Of a stretch of 35,375 nucleotides of DNA, positions 15,452 to 24,396 are shown piece after piece; position 1 is the stretch's first letter, and each line of letters opens with the position of its first letter. The translations under genes and the position numbers were made by a program. The DNA is from an uncultured Bacteroidia bacterium (GTDB taxonomy: Bacteria > Bacteroidota > Bacteroidia > Bacteroidales > Prolixibacteraceae), in contig CAINLJ010000052.1 in assembly GCA_903850335.1 (NCBI GenBank), positions 1-35,375 on the forward strand, read 5' to 3'. Below the pieces are notes generated by a model. That model ran no database searches. It was not told the DNA's origin and was given only the letters and a program-made list of their open reading frames with translations.

Positions 15452-16465
15452 TTATTTCAGTGAGATATTACTGTAGTCCACCCGATTTTCGGCATAGTGT
15501 TCGGCGATCGAGTCGAGGATGCGAAATACTTCATTTACCTCAGTTGCCTGTAAAAGATCAATACGGAAATTCCGAAAATCAGTTAACCCCGGAAAGTAAC
15601 GCGCAAAGTGACGCCTCATCTCGAGGATTGCGCCTCGTGGTTCAGGTTTCCAGGTGATGGATTGAAGCAGTTGTTCTTTTATATTTTCAACAACTTCGGG
15701 AACAAGTGGTGGTGGGATAAGCTCTCCCGTGTTGAGAAAATGACGGATATCGCGGAAGATCCATGGACGTCCAATTGCTCCTCTTCCGATCATTATACCG
15801 TCGACACCTGATTGTTCAGCAAAAGCCTTTGCTTTTTCAGGACTACTTATATCACCATTTCCTATGATAGGAATGTGCATTCGGTGATTTGCCTTTACTT
15901 GTTCTATTATCGACCAGTCAGCTTCGCCTGAGAAGAGCTGGCTACGTGTTCGTCCGTGTATTGTAAGAGCCTGTATTCCTGCGTCCTGAAGTCTTTCCGC
16001 TACATCAACTATTGTAATTTCAGAAGGATCCCATCCTAACCTGGTCTTAGCAGTCACGGGAAGTTTCACCGCTTTGACAATCTCCCCGGTCATTTTAACC
16101 ATTTTGAGAATATCGCGTAAGAGGCCGGCTCCTGCGCCCTTTCCGGCAATTTTTTTCATAGGACAGCCGAAATTAATATCGATATAATCCGGTTGAGCCT
16201 CCTCTGCGACTTTAGCCGCTTCAACCATCGAATCAATATTTGATCCGTAAATCTGTATCGCAATTGGACGGTCGAAATCAAAAATGGTCATTTTTCGTTT
16301 CGTCGCTTCCATTTCACGTTTGATTGCCTCGGCTGAGACAAATTCGGTTGACATAACATCGGCACCAAATTTCTTACACAAATAACGAAACGATTTATAA
16401 GTTACATCTTCCATAGGTGCCAGAAACAAAGGCAACGTCCCCAATTCAAGTTTACCAATTTTCAC
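15452..16465 (-). CDS. dusB: tRNA-dihydrouridine synthase (DusB-type)
   Basis: An FMN-dependent enzyme that reduces uridine to dihydrouridine in tRNA, 337 residues from the start chosen here. Seen: LAPMEDVTYKSFR at the barrel N-terminus; INFGCPMKKIAGKGAGAGLL with the catalytic Cys101; TAKTRLGW; IHGRTRSQLFSG; IIGNGDI and GVDGIMIGRGAIGRPWIF for phosphate/FMN binding. The frame is open to a TTG at 16507, but that codon overlaps a TATCTTTG promoter element. The GTG at 16465 gives VKIGKLELGTLPLFLAPM, matching normal DusB N-termini, so I prefer it. Divergent from the CPBP protease gene. Confidence 0.9.
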   Translation of the reverse strand: MKIGKLELGTLPLFLAPMEDVTYKSFRYLCKKFGADVMSTEFVSAEAIKREMEATKRKMTIFDFDRPIAIQIYGSNIDSMVEAAKVAEEAQPDYIDINFGCPMKKIAGKGAGAGLLRDILKMVKMTGEIVKAVKLPVTAKTRLGWDPSEITIVDVAERLQDAGIQALTIHGRTRSQLFSGEADWSIIEQVKANHRMHIPIIGNGDISSPEKAKAFAEQSGVDGIMIGRGAIGRPWIFRDIRHFLNTGELIPPPLVPEVVENIKEQLLQSITWKPEPRGAILEMRRHFARYFPGLTDFRNFRIDLLQATEVNEVFRILDSIAEHYAENRVDYSNISLK

Positions 16466-16504
16466 TCCGGATAATTTACGTTTACTAATCGAATATTCCT
16501 GAGG

Positions 16505-16512
16505 CAAAGATA
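16505..16512 (-). promoter_or_regulatory. Candidate -7 element for dusB
   Basis: The minus strand reads TATCTTTGC, an exact TAnnTTTG match, placing transcription start near 16498 and leaving a leader of about 30 bases before the GTG at 16465. It argues against initiation at TTG 16507. Confidence 0.5.
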
Positions 16513-16568
16513 GGTAAACCCGCCTATTTCAAATAGCATGTTTCACTTCGCAAATAGTGGAGGAATAT

Positions 16569-16576
16569 TACCTTTG
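16569..16576 (+). promoter_or_regulatory. Candidate -7 element for the CPBP protease gene
   Basis: TACCTTTGC lies 12 bases before the ATG at 16589, matching TAnnTTTG. The leader would be only a few bases. With the dusB element at 16505-16512 it forms a back-to-back promoter pair in an 81-base gap. Confidence 0.5.
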
Positions 16577-16588
16577 CGGGAAATTTAA

Positions 16589-17539
16589 ATGCAAATGTTC
16601 CGAAAAATCCTGCGTGAGTCCAAACCGTCAGCCCAGTTGTTTTTTTCCGCAATAGTCCTTATAGTGTGTGGACTGGTGATCACTGCATTAGGTATGGGTA
16701 TCGGAGGAGTTATTTTTGGTGTCAATATGGGCGAATTGGAAAAGATGATGCAGGACCTCTCAAATCCTCAGAATGTCGCCGTGTTAAAATTTTTCCAGAC
16801 AATCCAGTCCGTCGGTGTATTTATTGTTCCTCCGGTTCTCGTTGCCTGGATGCTTGATGGCAAACCCTCTGTATATCTAAAGTATAATAAGCGTCCTCAT
16901 CTGACGGGTGTTATTGTGGTAATTGCTATAATTTTCTTTTCAAATCCGCTGATTAACTGGCTTAATGAATTAAACTCTGCATTAAGGTTACCCGGTTGGT
17001 TACATTCCTTGCAGTCATGGATGGAAAACTCTGAGGACCAGGCCACCAGAATTACTGAGGCTTTCCTCGCCGGGTCTTCTGTCTCATCGCTTCTTAATAA
17101 TATCGTGATCATAGCGATACTTCCGGCTATTGGTGAAGAGTTGCTTTTTCGCGGAATTGTTCAGAGGCTATTAAAACAGATGTATGGGAACAGCCATGTT
17201 GCAATCTGGATCTCTGCTGCGTTATTTAGTGCCTTACACCTTCAGTTTTTCGGTTTTCTGCCACGGATGATTCTGGGAGCTATGTTTGGCTACATGCTTG
17301 AATGGGGTGGAACCTTATGGCTTCCGATAATTGGCCATTTTGTGAATAATGCTACAGCCGTTATTGCCTGGTACCTCAATAAAAGAGGGACTATAGGGAC
17401 GAGCCTCGAAAAGACAGGAACACAGGCTGACGGGAGTTTTTACCTCGTTCTTGTAAGTCTGATATTTCTTTTTGTCTTCTTCAGATATCTCTACCTAAAA
17501 AGAGAAGTCGACTCATATACTGGTCCGGGTCCAGGCTGA
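16589..17539 (+). CDS. CPBP family intramembrane glutamic protease (CAAX protease/Abi type)
   Basis: A 316-residue polytopic membrane protein with about eight hydrophobic segments. The family motifs are present: EELLFRG (183-189, catalytic Glu pair and Arg), FSALHLQFFGFLPRMILG with His217, and HFVNNATAV with His250 and Asn254. CPBP proteases include CAAX prenyl endopeptidase-like enzymes, bacteriocin-immunity proteins and anti-sigma-cleaving proteases; nothing here shows which. ATG at 16589 (a second Met is two codons in). Its 3' end overlaps the convergent DUF2147 gene by 27 bases. Confidence 0.87.
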   Translation: MQMFRKILRESKPSAQLFFSAIVLIVCGLVITALGMGIGGVIFGVNMGELEKMMQDLSNPQNVAVLKFFQTIQSVGVFIVPPVLVAWMLDGKPSVYLKYNKRPHLTGVIVVIAIIFFSNPLINWLNELNSALRLPGWLHSLQSWMENSEDQATRITEAFLAGSSVSSLLNNIVIIAILPAIGEELLFRGIVQRLLKQMYGNSHVAIWISAALFSALHLQFFGFLPRMILGAMFGYMLEWGGTLWLPIIGHFVNNATAVIAWYLNKRGTIGTSLEKTGTQADGSFYLVLVSLIFLFVFFRYLYLKREVDSYTGPGPG

Positions 17540-17959
17540 TTTGCGGCCAAGCCACCTCATGCCGGCCACAAAGCCCTTTAATTGAAGGGTATCCTTCCCT
17601 TCAAGCCAGACAAAACAGTCGTAAGTCTTTCCGGATTTTGGATCATAAATCAGTCCACCTGACCATTCCTTGTCCGCAATATTATATACTAATCCTTGTA
17701 AGATCTGAAGATTCAGAATTGACCGGTCTCTTAGAGCCGGTTCAGGATTTTTGGTGTCTTTTTCCGGAACGCCGTTGACATATTTTTCCGGAACGAGATA
17801 GACAATTGTGCCAATGTATTTCCCATCTTTCTTCTCAACCTTTATTTTTGAAGTCTTTATGTCATTCCACCAGATCCCTGTAATGTCGTCAGCACTTTGG
17901 CTCCACGCATAAGCAGATGAAATGAATATCACGAAGACAAACAGAAAAAGTTTTTTCAT
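17513..17959 (-). CDS. Secreted DUF2147 domain protein
   Basis: A 148-residue protein with a clear signal peptide (MKKLFLFVFVIFISSAYAWS, cleavage near 20-21) and a single small domain. DUF2147 features include ITGIWWNDIKTSKIKVEKKD, GKYIGTIVYL, LQGLVYN near mid-length, WSGGLIYDPKSGKTYDC (about 99-115) and LQLKGFVAG..WLGRKSAWTR at the end. The family is periplasmic or extracellular, of unknown role, and resembles small lipocalin-like barrels. It lies 45 bases after the S41 peptidase stop on the same strand, so it may be cotranscribed, and its last 27 bases overlap the CPBP gene on the other strand. Confidence 0.8.
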   Translation of the reverse strand: MKKLFLFVFVIFISSAYAWSQSADDITGIWWNDIKTSKIKVEKKDGKYIGTIVYLVPEKYVNGVPEKDTKNPEPALRDRSILNLQILQGLVYNIADKEWSGGLIYDPKSGKTYDCFVWLEGKDTLQLKGFVAGMRWLGRKSAWTRTSI

Positions 17960-18004
17960 AACCTGATGTTTTGGTTAATCCTTAAAATCAGCGACTTATA
18001 AAGA

Positions 18005-19501
18005 CTAATTTCTTGTTAATTTAGGGAGAGAGTTAATATGCATATCCCTGCCAAATGGTCGCTCCAACTGCGAATCGGTTACTTTCTTTAGCCCTAATTT
18101 TTCAGATTTAAGACTTATTGAGCTTAGAGGCAGCCCCTGGATTTTATTGAGCACCGGTCTCAGCAATGTTTCAGTCGGATCACCAAATGGAATAAGGTTT
18201 GCAATATCTTCCTGTGCTACGAAGTCAGGTGCCAGTCCGCTTGTGAAGTCAGTTACACCATTGGCATTCGCTATTTTAACTACTATAGGCTGCATTGCAT
18301 ATGGATCTTTGGGGTTTACTGTTCCATTATTATCTATCCAGTCTTTTATTGTCCATGAAGCCACATATTTCCCTACTGTACTGGTCCCTACGGAGAATAC
18401 CTGCATATAAGGTTTAAGTCCGTTTATCAGCAATTCGCTGGCAGAGGCCGTATTTCCTGATGTGATGACATACAATGAAGTCAAATTTAAGGAATTAATG
18501 GGAGTCTCAGGATTTGTGGAAGTTTTGAGAATCCTGTCAGTAAAATTTTCTGAGAGTGAAGAAGCCCCATTAACACTGGTTATATAGTTTTGCAGTAGTT
18601 GGTTATATTCGCTTTTAAAGAAAACACTTGTAGTTGCAGTACCGTAAATCATGCTGGCCAGATATTTGGCCGTTTGAACCGAACCACCCCCATTGTAACG
18701 TAAATCAAGAATTAGTTTATCGATTGCCGCAGTCTTAAATTTCTTAAAAACATCATTCAACTGTATGTCAAAGTCAGAATTGAAGCCATTGTACACGAGG
18801 TACCCAATTTTCAGATTGTTCACATTCAGAACAGTATCCAGTAAAATTGGGTTTTCCTGCATCGTTATGGCTGTTGTTGTAACTGTATTTCCATTCAGGG
18901 AAATCTTAGTGCCTGTAATTGTCGCCATTGACAGGGTATAGGTAATATTAGTAAATAACAATGTTTGATAGTTGCTAATATTGAGCTGTGTGCCATTTAC
19001 TTTCATGAAAAGGTCGCCTCTTTTTATTCCGGCTTTCTCGGCAGGACCTCCTTTATATACATAGCGGACAAATCCAAATAAATCCCCTGCTGTTCCTATT
19101 CTGGCCAGCATAAAATCGTAGCCCATGGTCTGAGAAATCCCCTGAATCCAGTTTGTAATAGTCGCAGAATCATTGACAAGGAAAGACCACTTATCCACTG
19201 TATTATATTGATAAAGAAGACTTGTGAAGAACTGCTGAGGATCTTTATAACTATTTAAAAGAACATTAAGGGTGTCTTTATTGGAGTACTTCGTGTTAGC
19301 CAATGTGGGTACCTGGTCAGTCCATAAATAGTAATCCTTTAATCCACCATAGATGAATCTATTAACTATCGAGGTGTCTTTAATTACGACTTTTACGGGA
19401 GTAACCGGAGTTGTCGAATTATCTTTCTTACAGTTAATCAACGACGAGGCAGCCACGAGCAATAATACAAGTGCCGCTATGATGTTTTTAATATTCTTCA
19501 T
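18005..19501 (-). CDS. S41 family peptidase lipoprotein (C-terminal processing protease-like)
   Basis: A 498-residue protease. The signal ends in LINC (Cys24), so it is a lipoprotein, with a Thr/Pro-rich linker after it. An S41 N-terminal region is followed by a PDZ domain (about 128-205; YKGGPAEKAGIKRGDLFMKVNG) and the catalytic S41 core. There DLRYNGGG (266-273) is the family loop, Ser353 in SGNTASASELL the likely nucleophile, and Lys378 in STVGKYVAS the general base; the 25-residue spacing equals that of E. coli Prc. Such proteases degrade or trim periplasmic proteins from their C-termini; targets here are unknown. The next gene, DUF2147, is 45 bases downstream. Confidence 0.88.
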   Translation of the reverse strand: MKNIKNIIAALVLLLVAASSLINCKKDNSTTPVTPVKVVIKDTSIVNRFIYGGLKDYYLWTDQVPTLANTKYSNKDTLNVLLNSYKDPQQFFTSLLYQYNTVDKWSFLVNDSATITNWIQGISQTMGYDFMLARIGTAGDLFGFVRYVYKGGPAEKAGIKRGDLFMKVNGTQLNISNYQTLLFTNITYTLSMATITGTKISLNGNTVTTTAITMQENPILLDTVLNVNNLKIGYLVYNGFNSDFDIQLNDVFKKFKTAAIDKLILDLRYNGGGSVQTAKYLASMIYGTATTSVFFKSEYNQLLQNYITSVNGASSLSENFTDRILKTSTNPETPINSLNLTSLYVITSGNTASASELLINGLKPYMQVFSVGTSTVGKYVASWTIKDWIDNNGTVNPKDPYAMQPIVVKIANANGVTDFTSGLAPDFVAQEDIANLIPFGDPTETLLRPVLNKIQGLPLSSISLKSEKLGLKKVTDSQLERPFGRDMHINSLPKLTRN

Positions 19502-19611
19502 TGCCAGTCCATTTTAATAGTTATAAAACAAATGAATGATTTTTACAGCAATAATGATACCAAATAATAGCTGTTTTAGACTATTGATTGATCCATTAAG
19601 GTTAATAAAAA

Positions 19612-20298
19612 TTAATTTTCGATTTCTTGTTCAGGGATTTTCTCCTCTGTGTTCAAATTTTCCACCTCAGGCTGAGTTGTTTCGGCTGTTTTTGGCTTTT
19701 CCTCAAAAAATCCTCTGTAAAAGATCAGAATGGTTATAATTCCAACTGTTATTGATGAATCGGCCAGATTAAAAACAGGGCGGAAGAAGATAAAGTCTTC
19801 ACCGCCGAAGTAAGGAATCCATGTTGGATAATGGCTGGAAATCAATGGAAAATAGAACATGTCGACTACCCGTCCCTGCAGAAAGGATGAATAGCCGCCT
19901 CCCTGAGGAAACAGACTTGCCACATGACCATAACTGTCATTGAACATCAGCCCGTAAAAGGCACTGTCAAGAATATTCCCGATCGCACCGGCCATTATAA
20001 GAGAAAAACAGGCAATCAGACCAAAGGGGACCTCTCTTTTCCAAAGTTTTGTAATGTACCAGCCGATGGCTCCGATGGCCAGTATGCGAAAAATACTGAG
20101 AAAATACTTCCCGATACTATTTCCAAATTCAAGTCCGAAAGCCATCCCATTGTTCTCTATAAAATGGATTATAAACCAGTTTTTGGCAATAACGATCTCG
20201 TCACCAAGCATCATATGAGTCTTGATCCAGATCTTAAGCACCTGATCCAGAAATAGAACAACAAGAATTATAAGTATTGACCTGACCTTTGAACTCAT
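19612..20298 (-). CDS. lspA: Lipoprotein signal peptidase (signal peptidase II)
   Basis: A 228-residue integral membrane aspartyl protease that cleaves prolipoprotein signal peptides. Seen: IENNGMAFG (48-56), AGAIGNILD (103-111), the catalytic Asp146 in GRVVDMFYFP and Asp180 in FNLADSSI. The longer loop before Asp146 is typical of Bacteroidetes. After the last helix an acidic Glu/Thr/Pro-rich tail (about 199-228) extends the protein. The frame is open to 20340, but that stretch runs into the terminator at 20325-20355; ATG 20298 (MSSKVRSILI) is the better start. Its substrates would include the lipoproteins in this window (ZnuA, S41, cytochrome c). It follows ileS and the dksA-like gene, a common phylum order. 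Confidence 0.92.
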   Translation of the reverse strand: MSSKVRSILIILVVLFLDQVLKIWIKTHMMLGDEIVIAKNWFIIHFIENNGMAFGLEFGNSIGKYFLSIFRILAIGAIGWYITKLWKREVPFGLIACFSLIMAGAIGNILDSAFYGLMFNDSYGHVASLFPQGGGYSSFLQGRVVDMFYFPLISSHYPTWIPYFGGEDFIFFRPVFNLADSSITVGIITILIFYRGFFEEKPKTAETTQPEVENLNTEEKIPEQEIEN

Positions 20299-20324
20299 AT
20301 AAAAAGTATTAATCCGAAGAGAAT

Positions 20325-20355
20325 AAAAAAATCGGGGCAATCCTAACCACCCCGA
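20325..20355 (-). terminator. Rho-independent terminator between the dksA-like gene and lspA
   Basis: On the minus strand TCGGGG pairs with CCCCGA over 6 bp around a 12-nt loop, followed directly by seven T. It lies 47 bases after the dksA-like stop (20402) and 27 bases before the lspA ATG (20298), so lspA needs read-through or its own promoter. Confidence 0.78.
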
Positions 20356-20401
20356 ACATCTCTGGAAGATTGCCGAAATTTAAATTAAATAACCTTTTTG
20401 A

Positions 20402-20779
20402 TTATCGCTGATTGTTCTTTGCGTCTATGGAAAGGGTGGCGTGAGGCACTGCACGAAGTCTCTCTTTCGAAATAAGTACTCCAGTTTCACGACAGATCCC
20501 GTACGTTTTGTTCTCAATCCGAACTAAGGCGGCTTCGAGGTACTGAATGAATTTCAACTGCCGTTGAGCCAGCTTTCCTGCCTCCTCTTTGGATAGTGTT
20601 GCAGCACCTTCTTCCAAAACCTTAAATGTCGGAGAAGTATCCTCCGTGTCGTTACCATCCCCATGCGTGATTGCATTTTTATACAGCTGGTAATCCTGAC
20701 GGGCTTTTGAAAGCTTGTCCTGAATCAGTTCTTTGAACTCCTGGAGTTCTTCGTCAGAATATCTTGTTTTCTCGCTCAT
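20402..20779 (-). CDS. TraR/DksA family regulator (zinc-finger cysteines lost)
   Basis: A 125-residue DksA-like protein: an N-terminal coiled-coil region (about 8-40 and 60-90, with acidic DGNDTEDTSP between) followed by the zinc-finger-like fold YGICRETGVLISKERLRAVP (about 93-112). Only one of the four zinc cysteines remains (CRET for CxxC, and ATLSIDAK for the second pair), the normal state in Bacteroidetes members from what I know. DksA proteins enter the RNA polymerase secondary channel and act with ppGpp; that role is inferred. It lies 80 bases after ileS on the same strand and is followed by a terminator. Confidence 0.87.
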   Translation of the reverse strand: MSEKTRYSDEELQEFKELIQDKLSKARQDYQLYKNAITHGDGNDTEDTSPTFKVLEEGAATLSKEEAGKLAQRQLKFIQYLEAALVRIENKTYGICRETGVLISKERLRAVPHATLSIDAKNNQR

Positions 20780-20859
20780 GACTTTACGGTTTGATGTAAA
20801 AATAATACAAATAGATTCTATTTAAGTCAGCAACACTGAATTTTTCATAAAGTGAAAAA

Positions 20860-23800
20860 TCACTGTTGCTTAATTTCTTTCTCCACATGAATAAATGTTT
20901 CAATACCTTTATCAATTTCAATCAGTTTACCTGTCCCCCCAGGCAATAGATCAACCACTTCAACCCTTGACGACAGTGTTTGATTTCCAATATATTCACT
21001 GTATTTGTCAAGAGCTTCCGTTAGTTCCGGATGACGCACAATCTTCAGAATTATCTTATCCGTAACTTCAAAATCACTATCCTTCCTAAGATTTTGGATA
21101 CGGTTTACGAATTCCCTGGCAATTCCTTCGAGTCGTAATTCAGGTGTTACATTGATGTCGAGAGCAATGGTGATTTGACCTTCACTAGCAACTTGTAATC
21201 CCGGAATGTCTTCAGACTGGATCTCAGCATCCTCTAAAGCGAGCGTTGTAGTAATGGTTGTAATGATTACTTCAGGTGGCGTTGTAGTAGTGGTAGTAGT
21301 GGTCGTTGTAATTGCATCAAAAGTACCATCTCTCTCAAAAGTGGCTATATCTGACTGACTCATTTTGCTCATGAACTCAAAGATTGCTTTCATATTTTTA
21401 CCGAATTTGGGACCGCCAGTTTTAAAATTTGGTTTAATCTTTTTCTTGATTACCCCTTCAGCGTTGGTTAAATAGACAACTTCCTTGACATTAACTTCAC
21501 TCAAAATTATGCTTTTCACTGCCTCAAATTCTTTTTTGAATTTTTCATCCAAAACAGGCACTATGATTTTGGCTAATGGCTGACGAACCTTGAGTTTCTC
21601 CTTTCTCCTTAGACCCAGAATCATTGAGGACACTTTTTGTGCAATATCCATTTGCTCCTCGAGCTCCAGGTTAATCACTGTCCCGTTATATTTAGGAAAT
21701 GAAGTTAAATGGACCGAGTTGTCCGGTTCGAGTCCGCTGATTCGGTTCAGGTCGCAATACAGTTGGTCGGTATAAAATGGAGCTATAGGTGCTGCCAGTT
21801 TCGCTACGGTTTCGAGGCAGGTGTAAAGCGTCTGATATGCAGAAATCTTGTCTGTGTCGTAATCACCACCCCAGAAACGTTTTCTGCTAAGTCTGACATA
21901 CCAGTTCGATAGATTCTCGGTTACAAATTCTGAGATAGCCCTACCAGCCCGGGTAGGTTCATAATTCTCGTAATCCTCGGTAACATTTTTTATCAAGGTA
22001 TTCAGCAAGGACAATATCCACCGGTCAAGCTCAGGGCGTTGTTCATCCGGCACCTGTGTTTCGCTGTAAGTAAACCCGTCGACATTGGCATACAGGGCGA
22101 AAAAGTTATATGTATTATAAAGCGTACCAAAGAACTTACGCCTCACCTCTTCAACTCCGGCAATATCGAATTTTAAGTTATCCCATGGCTGAGAATTGGT
22201 AATCATATACCAGCGCAAAGGATCGGAGCCATATTTATTGATTGTCTCAAAAGGATCAATACCGTTTCCAAGCCTTTTCGACATTTTGTTTCCATGCGCG
22301 TCAAGAACGAGGCCATTCGAAATGATGTTTTTAAACGCAACATTGCCCCTGACCATTGTCGCAATGGCATGCAGGGTAAAAAACCAGCCTCTTGTCTGAT
22401 CAACACCTTCGGCAATGAAATCCGCCGGGAAAACCTCATCAAATACCTCTTCGTTTTCAAAAGGATAATGAGCCTGTGCAAAAGGCATTGCACCCGAATC
22501 AAACCAGACATCAATCAGATCACTCTCCCTGAACATCTTATTCCCATTGGGTGAAATCAGGATTATCTTATCAACAAAGGGACGGTGAAAATCAATATTG
22601 CTGTAGTTCAGTTTTGAATAATCACCCACCTTAAAATCTTTAAAAGGATTGGATTCCATATAACCAGCGGCAACCGATTTGTTAATCTCTGAGATTAACT
22701 CTTCAGCCGATCCGATGCATATTTCTTCCGACCGGTCCTCCGTGCGCCAAATAGGCAACGGGGTTCCCCAGTAGCGTGAACGGGAAAGGTTCCAGTCCAC
22801 AAGATTTTCAAGCCAGTTTCCAAAACGTCCTGTTCCGGTCGACTGTGGTTTCCAGTTGATTGTGCGGTTTAATTCAATCATCTGATCACGTACCGCAGTA
22901 GTGCGGATAAACCATGAATCGAGAGGATAATACAATACCGGCTTATCTGTTCTCCAGCAATGAGGGTAACTGTGAACATACTTTTCAACTTTAAAAGCGC
23001 GATTCTCCCGTTTTAACATCACTGAAATATCAATGTCTAACGTTGTGTCACTATCTGATAATGTGGAATCATATTCGTTTTTTACATACCTGCCAGCGTA
23101 TTCAGAGTAGAATTGAATATTGATATAAGTAGAAATAAATTCAGTATCCAGATCCTCTAACCTGAAAAACCTCCCCTGGCGGTCGACCATGGGCTGTTGT
23201 TTTCCTTCTTGATCCAGCAGCATAAGAGGAACGATTCCGTTTTGTTTGGCGACACGGTCATCATCGGCTCCGAAAGTAGGTGCAATATGTACAATTCCGG
23301 TTCCATCCTCAGTAGTGACAAAATCACCGGCGATCACCCTAAAGGCATCCCCTGATGGCTTGACCCAGGGTATCAACTGCTCATATACAAGTCCTACAAG
23401 CTCCTGGCCGGTATATTCGGCCAATACTTCGAAGGGGATATTTTTGCCGTCACCCTTATAGTCTGCATACGACAGCCCCTCGTTTTTTTCGGAGAAATAA
23501 TTCCTGAGTAAATCTTTTGCAAGAATTACAGAAACCGGCTCGGATGTATATGGATTATAGGTCTTTACACGTACATAACGTATATGTTGCCCAACGGCCA
23601 GAGCTGTATTTGAAGGCAGGGTCCAGGGTGTTGTTGTCCATGCAAGAATGAAAAGTTCTGAATCATTATCTGAAAAGAAGGGGAGCGATTTCTCATTCCG
23701 GACTACTTTAAACTGGGCAATGCATGTTGTATCCTTTACGTCGCGGTAGCACCCGGGCTGATTCAGCTCGTGAGAGCTCAGACCGGTACCTGCAGCAGGC

Positions 23801-24351
23801 GAATATGGCTGGATACTATAACCTTTATAAAGGAGATTTTTTTTGTAAAGATCTTTTAAGAGATACCATAGGGTTTCAATATACCGGCTGTCGTAGGTGA
23901 TATATGGATCGTCCATATTTACCCAATAACCCATCTGGTGAGTGAGATCCTCCCATTTGTCGGTGTATTTCATGACCTCCTTACGACATGCAGCATTATA
24001 ATCAGCAACCGAAATGATCTTACCAATGCTTTCCTTTGTGATTCCAAGCATTTTTTCCACGGCAAGTTCAACGGGAAGTCCATGTGTATCCCATCCGGCC
24101 TTACGTTTTACAAGGTAACCCTGCTGTGTTTTATACCTGCAGAATATATCCTTGATAGCTCTTGAAACGACATGGTGGATACCTGGTAAACCATTTGCGG
24201 ATGGCGGACCCTCATAGAATACAAATGTAGGACCCTCGGCACGTGTTTTAATCGACTGATGAAACGTGTCGTTTTGTTCCCAAAATCCCAGGATTTCCCG
24301 GTTAATTTTCGAAAGATCAAACTCTTTGTATTCCCTGAATTTCTTGCTCAT
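20860..24351 (-). CDS. ileS: Isoleucyl-tRNA synthetase with a poly-threonine tract
   Basis: A 1163-residue class I synthetase charging tRNA-Ile. The HIGH-type motif is GIHH (57-60) within EGPPSANGLPGIHHV; KMSKR is at 689-693; WDTHGLPVE and the CP1 editing region (about 200-400, TTEDGTGIVHIAPTFG) are intact. The anticodon-binding and C-terminal regions follow. An oddity is a run of ten Thr at 1015-1024, encoded by mixed ACN codons (21280-21309), then PPEVIITTITTT before LALEDAEIQSEDIPG. In relatives this position is an ordinary short beta segment. The reading frame is intact, so the tract is tolerated. ATG 24351, preceded by a TATATTTG element; downstream genes are the dksA-like gene and lspA. 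Confidence 0.95.
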   Translation of the reverse strand: MSKKFREYKEFDLSKINREILGFWEQNDTFHQSIKTRAEGPTFVFYEGPPSANGLPGIHHVVSRAIKDIFCRYKTQQGYLVKRKAGWDTHGLPVELAVEKMLGITKESIGKIISVADYNAACRKEVMKYTDKWEDLTHQMGYWVNMDDPYITYDSRYIETLWYLLKDLYKKNLLYKGYSIQPYSPAAGTGLSSHELNQPGCYRDVKDTTCIAQFKVVRNEKSLPFFSDNDSELFILAWTTTPWTLPSNTALAVGQHIRYVRVKTYNPYTSEPVSVILAKDLLRNYFSEKNEGLSYADYKGDGKNIPFEVLAEYTGQELVGLVYEQLIPWVKPSGDAFRVIAGDFVTTEDGTGIVHIAPTFGADDDRVAKQNGIVPLMLLDQEGKQQPMVDRQGRFFRLEDLDTEFISTYINIQFYSEYAGRYVKNEYDSTLSDSDTTLDIDISVMLKRENRAFKVEKYVHSYPHCWRTDKPVLYYPLDSWFIRTTAVRDQMIELNRTINWKPQSTGTGRFGNWLENLVDWNLSRSRYWGTPLPIWRTEDRSEEICIGSAEELISEINKSVAAGYMESNPFKDFKVGDYSKLNYSNIDFHRPFVDKIILISPNGNKMFRESDLIDVWFDSGAMPFAQAHYPFENEEVFDEVFPADFIAEGVDQTRGWFFTLHAIATMVRGNVAFKNIISNGLVLDAHGNKMSKRLGNGIDPFETINKYGSDPLRWYMITNSQPWDNLKFDIAGVEEVRRKFFGTLYNTYNFFALYANVDGFTYSETQVPDEQRPELDRWILSLLNTLIKNVTEDYENYEPTRAGRAISEFVTENLSNWYVRLSRKRFWGGDYDTDKISAYQTLYTCLETVAKLAAPIAPFYTDQLYCDLNRISGLEPDNSVHLTSFPKYNGTVINLELEEQMDIAQKVSSMILGLRRKEKLKVRQPLAKIIVPVLDEKFKKEFEAVKSIILSEVNVKEVVYLTNAEGVIKKKIKPNFKTGGPKFGKNMKAIFEFMSKMSQSDIATFERDGTFDAITTTTTTTTTTPPEVIITTITTTLALEDAEIQSEDIPGLQVASEGQITIALDINVTPELRLEGIAREFVNRIQNLRKDSDFEVTDKIILKIVRHPELTEALDKYSEYIGNQTLSSRVEVVDLLPGGTGKLIEIDKGIETFIHVEKEIKQQ
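21242..21309 (-). repeat. ACN-codon (poly-Thr) low-complexity tract inside ileS
   Basis: Ten consecutive Thr codons (ACA, ACG, ACC and ACT mixed) fill 21280-21309, and five more Thr codons follow by 21242. The mixed codons limit slippage compared with a pure trinucleotide repeat. Confidence 0.85.
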
Positions 24352-24382
24352 AACGTTAAAAATACTCCCTTAAAAAAGTGCA

Positions 24383-24390
24383 CAAATATA
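24383..24390 (-). promoter_or_regulatory. Candidate -7 element for ileS
   Basis: The minus strand reads TATATTTG (TAnnTTTG), 32 bases before the ileS ATG and just after the lysE-type stop at 24397. No clear -33 is seen. ileS may thus start its own transcript. Confidence 0.38.
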
Positions 24391-24396
24391 GAAATT

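Noticed and set aside
20299-20340. Longer lspA start at 20340
   Set aside because: The extra 14 codons run into the terminator at 20325-20355, and ATG 20298 gives a normal LspA N-terminus.
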